Notes under the pieces: model-generated
The model's input: the letters and a program-made list of their open reading frames with translations, nothing else
The model's database searches: none
Told to the model about the DNA's origin: nothing
Shown: piece by piece, positions 49,101 to 61,078 of the stretch
Numbering within the stretch: the stretch's first letter is position 1
How the letters are laid out: each line of letters begins with the position of its first letter
Source of the DNA: Apricaphanius iberus
Lineage: Eukaryota; Chordata; Actinopteri; Cyprinodontiformes; Aphaniidae
NCBI GenBank assembly: GCA_028564705.1
Contig: JAPXFQ010000483.1
Span: 3,378,501 to 3,442,500 of the forward strand
Length of the DNA: 64,000 bases
Direction of reading: 5' to 3'
Position numbers and translations under genes: made by a program

Positions 49101-52100
49101 TACACTTCCAAGCAAGAACTTGGCGGCGTATATGTATTTTATATGTTTGAAACAGGTCTCTCTTGTAAATGAGACATTGACTTTCAAGAGATAAACCTGT
49201 ATAAATAAAGGACAAATGAAAACATTTAAAATTAGATGCATTGCTAAGAAACAACAAAACGTGTCATAATTTACCCACAAATATGTGGCTGCTTCCAGCC
49301 ACTCAACCGTACAGTCCTACGGGACATTGTCAGTAAAATATTTGTAGGTGTTAATATATTGGAATGCTACGTGACACATTTGGTACTAATCTGACTCCTG
49401 AGGAGGGAGAGACCATCCCCCCCTAGCCTGTACGCTTCCCTGTAGCTAACCTTCCAAACAACTGAAGAAATTATGACTAATCATGATTATACAAACCAGG
49501 TGAATGTGGCCCCACCCACCAGATGGATAGAACATATAAAGCTGCTAGTTCTTCCAATTTCCTTTTCTATGGAATATTGAGAATTTCCAAGCAGAAGGAA
49601 CATGACCATGTAAGATAGGGTTTGATATTTATGGAAGTAAAGTCACCAGAAAGGATTTCCCTCCTCAGTCTAAAACCAAGCAGTAAAATGTTGGTGGTGG
49701 CCAAATGCAGCTTTCTGAAGCACACAAAGCTTGTATCAAAACTCCAGACTACAGGAGAAATATACAACTATTTTTTGCAAATCAAACCCAGATAGCTGCG
49801 TTAAGGACTATAGCCTCTGCATCGGGGTCGCCCACTCTACAGCTAGGCCATGTTTTACCCCATGTCTCTGGATCATTCCCTTTTTTCGCTGGTGGATGCT
49901 ACTCACCTCCAAAATACACCATAGATTGAGCCAGTGATTGTGGTGTTTTTAAATAAATCAGGTAACAAAGCAGTGATGTACTAAGCAGAGCTCTGGACAT
50001 CACTGATCATGTGACTCTGCTCAGACGAATCAAGCACTGACAGTACTTCTTAAGTACCGTTTTGGGTATTTTTGAAACATGACAGAACTTCAGCTTCAAA
50101 CGAACAATCACTATGAAATACTAGTGGTAACATTTTCATTTTGATATTTGGGTCAGACTTTTTCAAATCTTTGTAGAAGCAAAACCTTAAAACAAAAGTT
50201 ACCTTCTCTCATGGGCTGGAAATGACTGTTTGAGTGTTCTGGTGCGGCAATGTGTCGGAATTAAGTACTTTACAATCAGGAATCAAAAAATTCATATAAA
50301 CACAAGTTTGCAAGTATGATTATTACACTAATAGCTACAGTCATATATAAGCTCATGCTGACACTGAACAAAATGGTTTCATTTGTTGATCAAGAAGAAG
50401 ATAATAACAGAAGAAAGAGGGCAGCAATTCCATCTCTAACCCGTCAGAAAATGATGGTAGGCTTTATAGCATTACTTCCTGATTGCTTCCGGCATTAGAT
50501 AATGTAATCCCCTTAAAAAAGAAGGTAATCATCCATAAGAGGTTGACTCGCTGGTTAATGTTGAGCTGCACACTTTAAAGCAGAATACTGGGAAACTGGA
50601 GAGAAAATGGAGCTCTACAAGCCTTGAGGATTCTTATTTAACCTAGAAAAATAGTTAACTGCTCTAGAAAGACTCAACATGCTAGAACAGCAGATTTTTC
50701 ATCATTAATGGAGGTGAGAACAAAGAAACAATCATAGGTTGTTCTTTTTTACAGTTGTCAAATGTACAGAAAGTCAAAGCTCTGTTGAGCCAACTATTCC
50801 TCCAGTGATGACTTTAAGGGATTTTTCACAAATAAAATGTATTCTATTCAAAATAAAATCATTGCCATTCTATCAAAAAATGATGAATAATTTATCACAC
50901 TCAAGGTTCACTTGTGGTGTAACACAAAAAGTATTTAGTCAGCCACCAATTATTCAAGTTCTCCCACTTGAGAGATGAGAGGCCTGTAATTTTCTTCATA
51001 GGTATACCTCAACTATAAGAGACGAGAACAAAAATCCAGAAAATCACATGGCGTGGTTTGATTTCTGAAGAATTCATTTGATAATTCACCACCAAGTCTC
51101 CTTATCTACCTTTATCCTTCCAGATGACACACCAAGTACCCTCCTACCGGTCTTCCTAATCACTTTAGCTGTAGCTGTCCAGTCATCAGGTAGAACCTTC
51201 TGATCACCACATCACAGCACTCTTCCTTTTTCAGTTTCCACCACTTGGTTCTTTGCTCTGTCTTTGTTCTCTTCACCTTCCTCACCATCCTATGCTGTCT
51301 AGCTACACTCTCACCCACCACTACTTTGCAGTCACTGATCTCCTACAGATCACAACATCTACATTAAATGTAATCCACCTGAGTGCTCCTACCTCCACTC
51401 TTATAAGGGCCTTTTCTATTAAGCTGGTTCCAGAGTTGGTTCTGTTCTAGAGTCAGACTTAGAACTGTTTTTTAAGTTTCCCAATGCCCAAGTTCCCATA
51501 TTTTGGTTCCAAACCGGTTAGCTTAGCTGAGCACCAACTTGAACCTTGGCCAGACTGCTTTTTAGGAAAAAACAGGTTGTTTCCTCTGCTGACAGAGTTA
51601 TCAACTAAGCTTTAGATGACATTGAGACGCAGCACCAAGCAGGCTCCATGCCACTGGAAAAGCAAACTGGTTCTTTGAATGAACCTGGTAAGAACCAGCT
51701 AAGCTCTGGCTCTAGCACCAGCATCCGGTTCTTCTCCAATCAGTCACCCCATGTTCCTGCCTCTTCTGCAAGAAAGTATTTACAACAGCCATTTCCATCC
51801 TTGTTTAAAGTCTACCACCATCTGTCCTTCTTGGTTTCTATCCTGGATACCAAACCTGCCCATCACTTCCTCATCACCAACATGTCCAATAAAGTCTGCA
51901 CCAATCACCACCTCTCAACGCTCAGGAAGCCCTGCATCAAATCCTCTAGTTCACTCCAGACTTTCTGCTCTGCTTCTCTTCTAACTTACATCCTACCTCT
52001 GGCACATAACCACTAACAACATTGATCATTATTCCTTCCATCAGCCTATCTGACACTCTTTTCACTTCCAGAACATTCCTAAGAAACTCTTCCTTCAAGA

Positions 52101-55100
52101 TATCTCCTACTCCATTTCTCTTCCATCTACCCCATGGTAGAACAACATGAATCCTTCTCCTAAGCTTCTAACCTTGCTACCTTTCCACCTGCTCTCCTGA
52201 ACACACGGAATATCCACCTTCCTTCTCTGCATCATGTCCATCAGCTCTCTACCTTTACTGGTCATAGTCCCAACATTCAAAGTTCCTAATCTCAAATCCA
52301 AGATCTTCAATTTCCTCTTTTCTCTGCCTCTTTCCATAGGTGTTACTGCGGCACTGCGCAACAGCTGAAATTCCAGCGCCACGCTACAAAATGCAAACCT
52401 GACAACCTGTACGCATTTGACAGACCGACTGAGACAGTTTTTTAAAGGCTGATGCCGAATTTTTTTTAAAATTTGGTTGCCAATGGGAAATTTAAAAAAA
52501 AACTATTTTTAAGGCCTATATCGATATATATACTTTTTTGAAGCACATTGATTGTGAAAGAAAACTGAGCACTCACCCTTTGCAATATAAAAATTACAAC
52601 TTCTTGAAACTCTAAATATTTATTGAACTTCAAATATAAGACATTATAAAAACAAGCCCCAAACAGTAACCTGAGTGCAAATGGTTTCAGAATAGAAGAT
52701 AACGGATTCAAGTTTCTTTAAGTATACAAAATAAAATAAATTCAAACCGTAACCAGAATAATGGCACAAATAGCTGGCTGAGATAAAATCTTGACTGAGT
52801 ATAAAAGAAAAATCACCACAAAGTGAAGCCCACTGCCACATGGTAGTAAATAAATAAAATATGGGCCAATATGGAGACGCTAATGCAGAATCGATTACTG
52901 TAATGCCCTTCTTATTTGGGGTTTGAAAAAAGCGGGGGGTCATTTTAATCTGTAAAGCATTTTGAGAAGCTTTCTACTTTCAGAGGCGCATTATAAATAA
53001 AGTTTGATTTGAGGAAATTTTGAATTACAGTCCACATCCACATTGTAAACAATGTTAGCTGAATTTTGCTCGGTAAATGCGCTTTTTTAGTCTTACTGAC
53101 CACTCATAGCGCTGTACATTGAAGCCACATTCACCCATTCACACTCACATTCATACACTGACAGCCAACCGATGTTTTTGGGGTTAAGTGCCTTGCCCAG
53201 GGGCACATCAACATGTGACTGGAGAAAGCTGGAATCGAACTTGCGACCCTCCGATTGCAACCCAACTCTGCTCTACCACTGAGTCGCCCCAATCAATCGG
53301 TCCAATCAGCCATCTGAAGCATTGAGTCAGTCGTTCTGCAGTAACTATAAAAGGTCACTAGATGGCAGCCACACTCTGTTACTAATCCTTTCTCTTACTT
53401 AAAGAATACTGCTAGACTTTTATTGTAAATAAATTATTACAATTTGATCGTTAATGCCTAATGTGATACATTACACAAGAATAATAAAAACTGCATCACT
53501 GTTGTCTTAAAATAAGATTTACTGTCAAATTTAATGAATAAAACCAATGATCGTAAACTAGTCCAAAAATGACAGAGCAATGTACTGTAAAAGGGAAAAA
53601 AATGAATAAAAATCTAGAAATGAATTGTGACACCCCTAATTCTACATAAAATCGAGAACATTAAGACAACCTTGAGCATGGATGTCTTCAGTCAGAGGCT
53701 TCTTCAGTTCTACTGTAATACTGACCACTATGGGTGATCCTTTGTGCCTACAGCTGTCAGCATCTATGATGACTCTGAAGAACCAAGGTGTGGCTGGTGT
53801 GCCTTCACACTCTGCAAGTCCTGCTTTAGCTTTAGCCCACCTGTCTTATTTCTAGTTGATCCGAAAACCTAAGTGGGACCAAAGCTATCTTTTTATGCAC
53901 TTGGCTTTTGACTAACTGTAACGGATGATGTAAATAGCACAGTGAAATAAAACACGTTATGTTTCAAGTTCGCTTTAAAGACTGTGGGAAACAAGTTCAA
54001 TCACAGAAACTTTTATGAAATAATTGAAGCTTTTCAACATCTACTATCTGTGACATTCACAATTCTGTCAGTAGTGACCCAAATGAGTCCAAGTTTCTAA
54101 CAAATCATTGGTTGTTTGACCAAACTCACCTTTGAACCTGCCAACATTGTGCTGAGCATTTTAGTTCCGTTCCCAACACCAACAACTGAAAGGAGAAGGA
54201 AGAGTGAGAAATGGTTTTCTGCCTTTATCAAAGCTCACCGTTTCAGACAAAGCCCTAAAACAGAAAAGCCAGCCTCAGCTACACTAGCAGAACATCTGGT
54301 GCTCACCAAACATGGCTTATGGAACCGCCAGCCTGCAGTCAGCTGTTGCCACGTTTTACAACACCGGTTTAAAAGGCACACTGCCCTGCATATTTTAGAT
54401 GTTTACCTGTCTAATGGCTGAACCATCTGAACCAGGTAGAGACCTTCAGAAACATGAAGGTCAGTGTGTCCTCAGGGTCTGGGTTAGCAAACACTGAGCT
54501 AGAGGTTTTAGTATGCGTTGCTTCTTTTTATATATATGTCCAATAATTAGATAGTATTCAGTAATATTTCTCTAGCATTTCAAAACATGGCAACGAGGCT
54601 AGAGAACTGATTGGAAATAAAATCATTCCACAAACCACTTGGAAATGATGAAATAAAACATGGATAACTTCCTGCCCCTCCTGTACACCACACTACGGGA
54701 TAATCTAGCCTATTGTTTTTTACATTTTTCTCAGCTCATCTGCCTGCTGAGACAGTCCTAAATGATGTCCCTTTCTTCAGCTTGTACGGTGTTCATCTTG
54801 CTGATCAATAGAACAGGTATGCTCGAATTTTCAACTTAACAGATGTTTGACATAGATAGGGTAAAAAAACAATAATGTGATCCAACTCCAGTCCTAAAGA
54901 GCTGGTGTCCAGCAGGTTTTAGATGGAATTCTTGCTACAGACACTTCTGCAGTCAGGCCCAGTTCTGTGTGACCTGTCCTGACAGGGTTGTCTGCATCAG
55001 ATCAGATGTAGCGCATGGAACCCGGCCTGGATTTGGACATTGTCCACTTTAGTGCCAGTTCACAACAATCATTGTCCCAAGACACATCACTGGACAAACA

Positions 55101-55524
55101 GTCCAGCACAGTTCATGCTACAAAAAATGTATTTCTATATGAACTGGAAGTGAAGATTAAAGCTCAGATCTCCTGGTGGACAGTGAAGGTGTCTTACCCA
55201 GGACCCCGCTGGCCGAACTGTCCAGTGTCCCTCCGTGGCCCATCTTCAGCCACTGCTTCTTCCTCTTCCTGCTGTTTGGCTTCTGGACTCCTGCTTCTAA
55301 AGAACACAGAGGAGGAGAATGGTGGTAAGCACTGTCCTGGTAGACCTCTATGCTGCTGCTGCTGCTGCCTGGGTACCTCTGAGCAAGGCATCTTTGAGTG
55401 TATTTAACACATCAGCAGAGGTCGGTCCTTGTTTTTTATATATTGCGAATAACCCATTTATAGACTGGAGTTTAGCTAGTGAACTAGTTATTGGTCCCGC
55501 TGAGCCGCTCATATTCCCAGCCAT
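42135..55524 (-). CDS. trub1: trub1, tRNA pseudouridine synthase of the TruB family (8 exons)
   Basis: Isomerises uridine 55 in the T-psi-C loop of tRNAs (also some mRNA sites in mammals). Coding exons are 55524-55377, 55296-55198, 54185-54130, 49058-48977, 48890-48818, 42679-42540, 42456-42400 and 42316-42135. They join in frame with GT/AG borders for 837 bases, 278 residues plus stop, shorter than my recollection of human TRUB1 (about 349) because the N-terminal extension is missing. [19 protein letters not shown] (from residue 69) is the TruB signature, with catalytic Asp75. [56 protein letters not shown] and [12 protein letters not shown] match successive family blocks. Introns of 1.0-6.1 kb contain Tc1, LINE, hAT and SINE debris. 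All eight exons look intact. Confidence 0.95.
42400..42456 (-). CDS. trub1: trub1 coding exon 7
   Basis: 57 bp; [18 protein letters not shown], the highly conserved TruB motif III region. Acceptor aacag|atattg, donor aaag|gtaaag. Confidence 0.95.
42540..42679 (-). CDS. trub1: trub1 coding exon 6
   Basis: 140 bp; [18 protein letters not shown] and the [10 protein letters not shown] block. Acceptor ttttag|cttctc. The donor gttagt is less common than gtaagt but still GT. Confidence 0.93.
43099..43160. repeat. (AAT)n-(GAT)n microsatellite
   Basis: Simple trinucleotide tract in trub1 intron 5, followed by imperfect units. Confidence 0.9.
43262..44610 (+). mobile_element. degraded Tc1 transposon in trub1 intron 5
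   Basis: The left end has ggatgagaggtctgtacattt and the right end the inverted counterpart gtacagacctctcatcttctt, so both terminal repeats can be seen though diverged. Between them lies a broken Tc1 transposase (43,527-44,335). A 17-bp G run (43,354-43,370) and several frame breaks show it is inactive. The limits are approximate, and no TA duplication could be fixed. Confidence 0.7.
43488..44338 (+). pseudogene. Tc1 transposase, broken
   Basis: The N-terminal part (from 43,527) reads [20 protein letters not shown] then [20 protein letters not shown], the paired-like helix-turn-helix that binds the terminal repeats. It ends in a stop at 43,676. The C-terminal part (44,072-44,338) has [14 protein letters not shown] and [21 protein letters not shown], with the second D of the DDE triad in FQHDND and the E in PTENLW. 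The central part with the first catalytic D is damaged (around 43,930-44,010). Confidence 0.7.
44768..44915. repeat. possible tRNA-related SINE fragment
   Basis: The words ggaaagaagtagagatgac, caattcagggtaaccacat and gcatatgggacaccc resemble a common fish repeat ending in a tRNA-like head. Short and diverged. Confidence 0.3.
45365..45870 (+). mobile_element. 5'-truncated LINE 3' end
   Basis: The open frame 45,426-45,695 reads [20 protein letters not shown], later [14 protein letters not shown] and [22 protein letters not shown]. This is the end of a reverse transcriptase ORF of an L2/Rex1-like LINE. A 3' UTR follows, closing with tctataaataaagttggc and a (TTGGC)n tail, as in LINEs that prime on short tandem ends. 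Located in trub1 intron 5. Confidence 0.6.
45871..47745. other. unassigned intron 5 sequence of trub1
   Basis: No exon and no recognised repeat. The minus-strand frame 46,843-47,088 has no family match. Confidence 0.35.
47752..48540. mobile_element. hAT-like element fragment, left half
   Basis: Starts taggggtgtcacaatgtcg, and its interior near 48,240-48,510 (tcactagatggctg, aaccaatgatcatagac, tctgtactgtaa) matches the second fragment at 53.31-53.64 kb. It lacks a right terminus. A short frame at 48,048-48,137 ([14 protein letters not shown]) may be the start of a former transposase. Confidence 0.45.
48818..48890 (-). CDS. trub1: trub1 coding exon 5
   Basis: 73 bp; [20 protein letters not shown] and IPPL. 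Acceptor ctctag|aacaca, donor ctct|gtaagt. The intron to exon 4 is only 86 bp. Confidence 0.93.
48977..49058 (-). CDS. trub1: trub1 coding exon 4
   Basis: 82 bp; [19 protein letters not shown]. Acceptor gttaag|aaatac (weak polypyrimidine tract), donor tttg|gtaaat. Confidence 0.93.
49059..50505. other. trub1 intron 3 sequence without recognised features
   Basis: Short open frames on both strands (for example 49,705-49,929 plus) without domains. Confidence 0.35.
50510..50925 (+). pseudogene. L2-type LINE fragment
   Basis: Plus-strand text corresponds to the linker before the RT (ccataagaggttgactcgctgg...aactgcacac matching the RRLAPWFNAEL region, then [12 protein letters not shown] at 50,771-50,806). 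It continues to a collapsed end near VTCGV. It parallels the 4.4-5.0 kb minus-strand copy and shows a similar internal loss of the RT core. Confidence 0.55.
50928..51050. repeat. isolated Tc1 terminal repeat
   Basis: Reads aaaagtatttagtcagccac, then agttctcccacttgagag, atgagaggcctgtaatttt and cataggtatacctcaacta. This is the terminal repeat of the Tc1 family represented at 43.26-44.61 kb and is closer to the family end than that copy. No partner repeat is nearby. Confidence 0.6.
51080..52390 (-). mobile_element. RTE-like LINE 5' part with endonuclease start
   Basis: The minus-strand frame 52,382-52,107 has [20 protein letters not shown], then [21 protein letters not shown] and [14 protein letters not shown]. 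This is the N-terminal block of the apurinic-type endonuclease of RTE-type LINEs (the E of CVQE.RW is the catalytic glutamate). Related text follows, out of frame, toward 51,080. About 330 bp around 51,410-51,735 does not belong to it and may be a separate insertion. Lies in trub1 intron 3. Confidence 0.55.
52391..53080. other. trub1 intron 3 sequence without recognised features
   Basis: AT-rich; a possible weak old LINE tail near 52,950-53,010 (aagcattttgagaagctt...attataaataaag). Confidence 0.35.
53085..53288 (-). repeat. tRNA-derived SINE, copy 2
   Basis: On the minus strand it has an A-box-like gactcagtggtagagc and a well-preserved B box (agttcgattcc), then the body shared with the copy at 128-368 (cccctgggcaaggcactta). 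The better B box suggests it is the less decayed copy. Confidence 0.65.
53310..53636. mobile_element. hAT-like element fragment, right half
   Basis: Ends aattgtgacacccctaa, the inverted counterpart of the 47,752 left end, and shares the subterminal text noted there. The left part is replaced by the SINE and other sequence. Confidence 0.45.
53640..54128. other. trub1 intron 3 sequence without recognised features
   Basis: No exon or repeat recognised between the hAT fragment and exon 3. Confidence 0.35.
54130..54185 (-). CDS. trub1: trub1 coding exon 3
   Basis: 56 bp; [19 protein letters not shown]. Acceptor tttcag|ttgttg, donor caaag|gtgagt. Confidence 0.93.
55198..55296 (-). CDS. trub1: trub1 coding exon 2
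   Basis: 99 bp with the catalytic motif ([12 protein letters not shown]). The acceptor is tttag|aagcag and the donor ctgg|gtaaga. A longer glutamine/glutamate-rich frame over the same bases is an out-of-frame shadow. Confidence 0.95.
55377..55524 (-). CDS. trub1: trub1 coding exon 1
   Basis: 148 bp; residues 1-49, containing [23 protein letters not shown], the substrate-binding start of the TruB fold. The donor is agag|gtaccc. The ATG is chosen because it precedes the family-conserved text directly; Met5 is an alternative. Confidence 0.92.
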
Positions 55525-55555
55525 GCTTGTTTTAGTGACGCGTTTCTTCTTCTTG

Positions 55556-55562
55556 TTTTATA
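55556..55562 (-). promoter_or_regulatory. trub1: TATA-like motif close to the trub1 start codon
   Basis: Minus-strand TATAAAA ends about 32 nt before the ATG. If used, transcription would start almost at the ATG, so either the leader is extremely short, Met5 is the start, or the motif is chance. Confidence 0.25.
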
Positions 55563-55643
55563 CACCACTGATGCTCTGCTGCCCTCTGCTGTTTCATGAA
55601 GGAAGCATTTTTTTCTGGAAAATTACTTTGTAGCTTCTCGAGT

Positions 55644-57345
<1,702 letters not shown>

Positions 57346-57349
57346 TCAT

Positions 57350-57870
57350 GCATTGTAACACAAAGACAAACGCAGCTCAGGTCGCTGGAGTACATAGAAG
57401 CCGTCCAACACATGCTTCATGCAACTTTACAATGTTGGTAGAATTATGGTAGAATAACAAAGAAAAAGCCATTTTCAGAATGCCTGAGAAAACATAAATC
57501 CTGAGTGCACAACTGCTGGACACTAGAAGATAGCGAAAGGAACTGTAGACAATGAGTCAACATTTTATGTTCTTGGATCAAACAGAAGAGAGTTTATGAG
57601 ACATGGACCAAACCAAAAGATGCAAGAACAGTGCTTCATATGTTCAGTCAAGCATGGGGGCAAAGTGGTGGAACGTAAAGACCCTTGGGGAAGGTGATTT
57701 GGTTGGACAAGTTTCCTGACTCATTAAGCCAATCCATTTTATGGGAAGTATTGCTGGAACAAACTGAAATCTCCTCAGATTAGCTTGAAAAATTATGAAC
57801 TGGAGTTGTTAACATTTGCCAGACTGTAGCTGGTCCTGAAAGGTGTGTTATCTGTTTTATATAAGCAAGA
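57350..57870 (+). pseudogene. possible Tc1-like transposase remnant
   Basis: The text around 57,560-57,670 (gatcaaacagaagag, aaccaaaagatgcaagaac, gtcaagcatgggggcaaagtgg) resembles the mid-part of Tc1 transposases just before the VKHGGGSVMVWG block. No terminal repeats were found. Confidence 0.3.
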
Positions 57871-58009
57871 CAAGATAATCCCATTAATCATTTCCAATCA
57901 ACTCTGCTAGCTACAATAACATCAGTTTGACCTTTCTGTGTGTTTGATCTCTTATTGTGACTAATTTCAAGCATGTTATCATGGAAGGTCAGGAAGCTCA
58001 TCCGTCCAA

Positions 58010-58262
58010 ACGTCCATTGTCTATATCTGCTTGTCACACAAACACACAAACAACCAGGCACAAATATACTCATATGTACAGATATGTTAGAGAAACCTCT
58101 GCACCTACAAGTTTTGTTTCTGGATTGTGGGAGAAAGCTGGAGAACCCAGAGAAAACCTACACATGCATGGGGAGAACATGGAAACTCCATGCAGATGGA
58201 CTCCAGGCTGGGATTCAAACCCAGGACTTTCTTGCAGCAAGGCAACAATGTTCAGTACAGAC
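58010..58262 (-). repeat. tRNA-like SINE-type repeat
   Basis: On the minus strand it carries a B-box-like gggtttgaatccc and the words tccatgttctccccatgcatg and ctttctcccacaatccag, an extremely common teleost repeat family. The A-box end is decayed. Confidence 0.5.
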
Positions 58263-58691
58263 TTAATATAGGACTTGATCAATCATTTATGTATACAAAT
58301 ATATTAATTTATATTTTCATTTTATTTATATAAAATTGTATTATTAAAATTCAGAAGTTACAGCAGCAATAACAAAAGTTAAATGCAGATATAGAGTAAA
58401 TAACACCAAGAAAAGCTGCATATAATTAATATTTAGTCTACAAATACTTCAAAGTGGCATAATGGTGTGGACTCCTATCAGCATTCTGTATATAGTAACC
58501 TCATTAATTCAGAAACACAGAGCAGTATTTATTTATTTTATTTATTTATTAAAACTTTTTTGAAGATAATATTTTGTTGGATAAAATCTATGAATTGTCT
58601 TATAGGAGAAATCCTAAATTTTGTTGTTAATAAAGAAGGTTTTCGGCAAAGACCATATTTTTATCCAGTTAACACCTTGCCAGGAGGAGTT

Positions 58692-58871
58692 CCAGTCTTT
58701 ACAGAGGTCTCTCTCAGCGACTGCATGCTTACCAATGAAGGTAAGAATGATAGCATAGTCCAGTCCTCCAAGGTCAATGTCGGTTCATTTTAGATGGTTC
58801 TCTGCTCCATCACCAGAGTCTCATTCAGAGTTCATACAGAGCAGAACCTGACTCCATGCCGAGGCCTGCTG
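58692..58871 (+). pseudogene. duplicated lrrc45 exon/intron boundary fragment
   Basis: About 180 bp match 61,260-61,438 almost base for base: the last 48 coding bases of the first lrrc45 coding exon (VFTEVSLSDCMLT; EE has become NE), the GT donor (gtaaga) and about 130 bases of the following intron. It has no start codon or upstream exon sequence of its own, so it is a dead fragment copied as genomic DNA, not a processed transcript. Confidence 0.8.
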
Positions 58872-59007
58872 ACCCCGCCCCTTTGTGACAGCTCCTCCTC
58901 ACTGGAGCTGCCGTTAGGAGCTAGCGTAAAGTCATTTGTGTAAAACTACGTTGACCAAGATGCTTTGCGTCTAGGTTCATTTCCTAGTTACTCTCTCGCT
59001 TGTTTCT
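58872..59007 (+). promoter_or_regulatory. lrrc45: candidate lrrc45 promoter and non-coding first exon
   Basis: Between a GC-box-like ccccgcccc (58,873-58,881) and a good splice donor (ct|gtaagc at 59,008) lies aactacgttgaccaagatgc followed by tttgcg. This resembles the ZNF143/STAF promoter motif (ACTACAATTCCCAGAATGC type) of housekeeping genes. A transcription start near 58,970 and splicing to the acceptor at 60,998 is the simplest model; it is inference. Confidence 0.35.
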
Positions 59008-59699
59008 GTAAGCTTGTGGGTCTAAAACGAACCGATACCAGTTACATAGTTGTTTTCTTCTCGTCGAGGTTGGTTTGGTTGTTTTTCCTCATTATTATCG
59101 GTGTGTACAGTAAGGCCATGCTAGTCACGATAAGCTCACTGTTTCTGGGTTCATTGTGTTAACGCTGCCAGGCTGTTTGTGCTTCAGTTACATTCAAAAC
59201 TTCCAGTTTCATCAGTGTGGACCCTCAACATGATGTTTGTCTTATAGAATATGGTCAAATATTCAAGTAGATTATCAGAATCTTCCGGGATAGACTTCGG
59301 GTTTGTGTAGTTCAGTAAATGACATGTAGTAGGTTTACTTTTTAATAATTTGTAGTCTAATTCCTGATTTAGTCAGAATGTTTATGGGCCCCATACGTGT
59401 TTGGGATGACTGAGTACTTGGTGACCAAGGTTCTGTAGCATCAGCCAGTACCACTGGACACCTAAAACAACACCACTACCTGAAAATCTTGATCGTCTTC
59501 CAGATTTTTGAGAAAATATCTGGATTGATGAGGCATAAGTGGGACTTATGGAATGTTTGCGTCCCAATATGTGTTTTGAGAAAAAGAATATCATTACAGA
59601 ACACAGCCCAGCATGGTGTAGTAGTATGATGTTCACCATAATTCTGTTCTCTGTTAGAGAATCTGGGAGGAGAATTTCATTTTGTGGTGTATCCATCCC
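59008..59699. other. putative lrrc45 first intron, left part
   Basis: No recognised feature. Overlapping open frames on both strands near 59,380-59,730 have no family match. Confidence 0.3.
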
Positions 59700-60105
59700 C
59701 AGTGTTGGGCAAATTATCAACATTTTTTAATATATTGTATATTACTTGTTAAAACCTCAAAAATGTAATATGTTTGCATTACATATGACTGTCTGAAGAT
59801 GGCAGCTGGTTAGGGAATTGATGCTAATAATAACACTGTATAAATGTACATTTTCCTCAGTCATCCTGATTCTCTGATGTTTTGGTTTTGAGCAACAGGA
59901 AGTGCACTGTGGATCTTCTTCTATGGTATCCTACTTGGTTTGGTTGCTACGTTAATTGGGCAGAAAAATACTTTTAAATGTGCTTGTAACTTGAGTTACA
60001 AATGAAAGTGAAATTTTAACAAGAACAATATCGCAGTACGGTGTAATATAAACGAATATAAGTAATATATTCCAGTACTTTTGTAGTGCATTACTCCCAA
60101 CACTG
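59700..60105. mobile_element. MITE with CAGTGTTGGG ends
   Basis: The left end is cagtgttgggcaaatta and the reverse complement of the right end is cagtgttgggagtaatgc. About 406 bp, non-coding. Ends of this kind are typical of hAT-related fish MITEs. An exact target duplication could not be matched (tttatcac on the right against a diverged left flank). Confidence 0.55.
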
Positions 60106-60299
60106 TTTATCACAAGCTCTCTTGGGTTATGCTACAGAACAATGATGTGAAGCATACATAGTGTGTGGTGTGTTTTTTCTAAAGTTACAGTCAAATTAGC
60201 ACTATAATTGGACTTATTTAGCATGTCTTAAGAGAAGGAAAATGGGTAGTCATACTCTCACCATTTCATTCAGTCGTTTATAAATATCACAATTTATAC

Positions 60300-60480
60300 C
60301 TAAATATTTAATTAGCAAGCAAAACACTTCACAGTTCCCAAACTAAATATTTAGTTTGGAAGCTAGCTCCCTGACTAAACATTTAGTTTGCGAACTAAAT
60401 GTTTAGTGAGCTATCTATTTAATTTACAAACTAAATATTTGGTAATAATAATAGTAATTTAATATTTAGTTTGAAAAAGT
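60300..60480. repeat. AT-rich palindromic repeat cluster
   Basis: Includes a perfect 22-bp palindrome at 60,338-60,359 (core aaactaaatatttagttt) and several imperfect copies. Same words as the 34.8-35.06 kb cluster. Confidence 0.6.
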
Positions 60481-60997
60481 GACATTTATGAATTGGTTTA
60501 TAATATGGATGCAAATTTGACTTAGAAAAATAGACCCCTGCTTTTTTCTTTTCTGAAAGGCCAAAAATACCACATTTTTCCTTTTGACTGTGTATCTTTA
60601 CCAACAGCAGCCCATAAAAATGAAGGGGTTGGATTGGCCTATTAGGTCTGATTAAGATGCTTTGGTATGATCTTAAAAGCTTATTCATGCTGGATTATTC
60701 TTCATTGTGTCCTATTCCTCCATAGGACACAGCTGATGCTGTAGTTTATTTATGTAAAAATAACAAAAAGATGAAATAAATAATAATTCTGCCTTATATT
60801 ATGATAGTAATCAGTATGCCATGTCAGTTTCCCTAATTGTTAAATAGTGACACTGACCATAGACAGTGGCTTGACCTTTAACCTTCATTGCATTGAAAAG
60901 TTGGTCTCCTCTACAGCTTTATCTTGGGTCTAGAAATGATTTCTTTAAAATAATGTAGCTGGTGGAAAATGAGTCATTCTGTCTCATTTCTTTCTAG

Positions 60998-61078
60998 CTA
61001 ATGCTCAAGTCCTGGAAGGCAGAAGAAAGAACAACCCGCTTCATCCAGCTCTGATGAGAAGGTCTCCACTGATCCAGC
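60998..61078 (+). other. lrrc45: lrrc45 5' UTR part of first coding exon (predicted)
   Basis: A strong acceptor (tttctttctag) ends at 60,997, 81 nt before the ATG. The exon 5' border could instead be a transcription start. Confidence 0.4.

Noticed and set aside
55194..55391. Gln/Glu-rich minus-strand frame over trub1 exon 2
   Set aside because: Out of frame with the TruB catalytic motif, which reads through the same bases with proper splice sites.
59382..59730. Overlapping frames on both strands near the lrrc45 5' region
   Set aside because: No recognisable protein; I considered a transposase remnant but found no motif.
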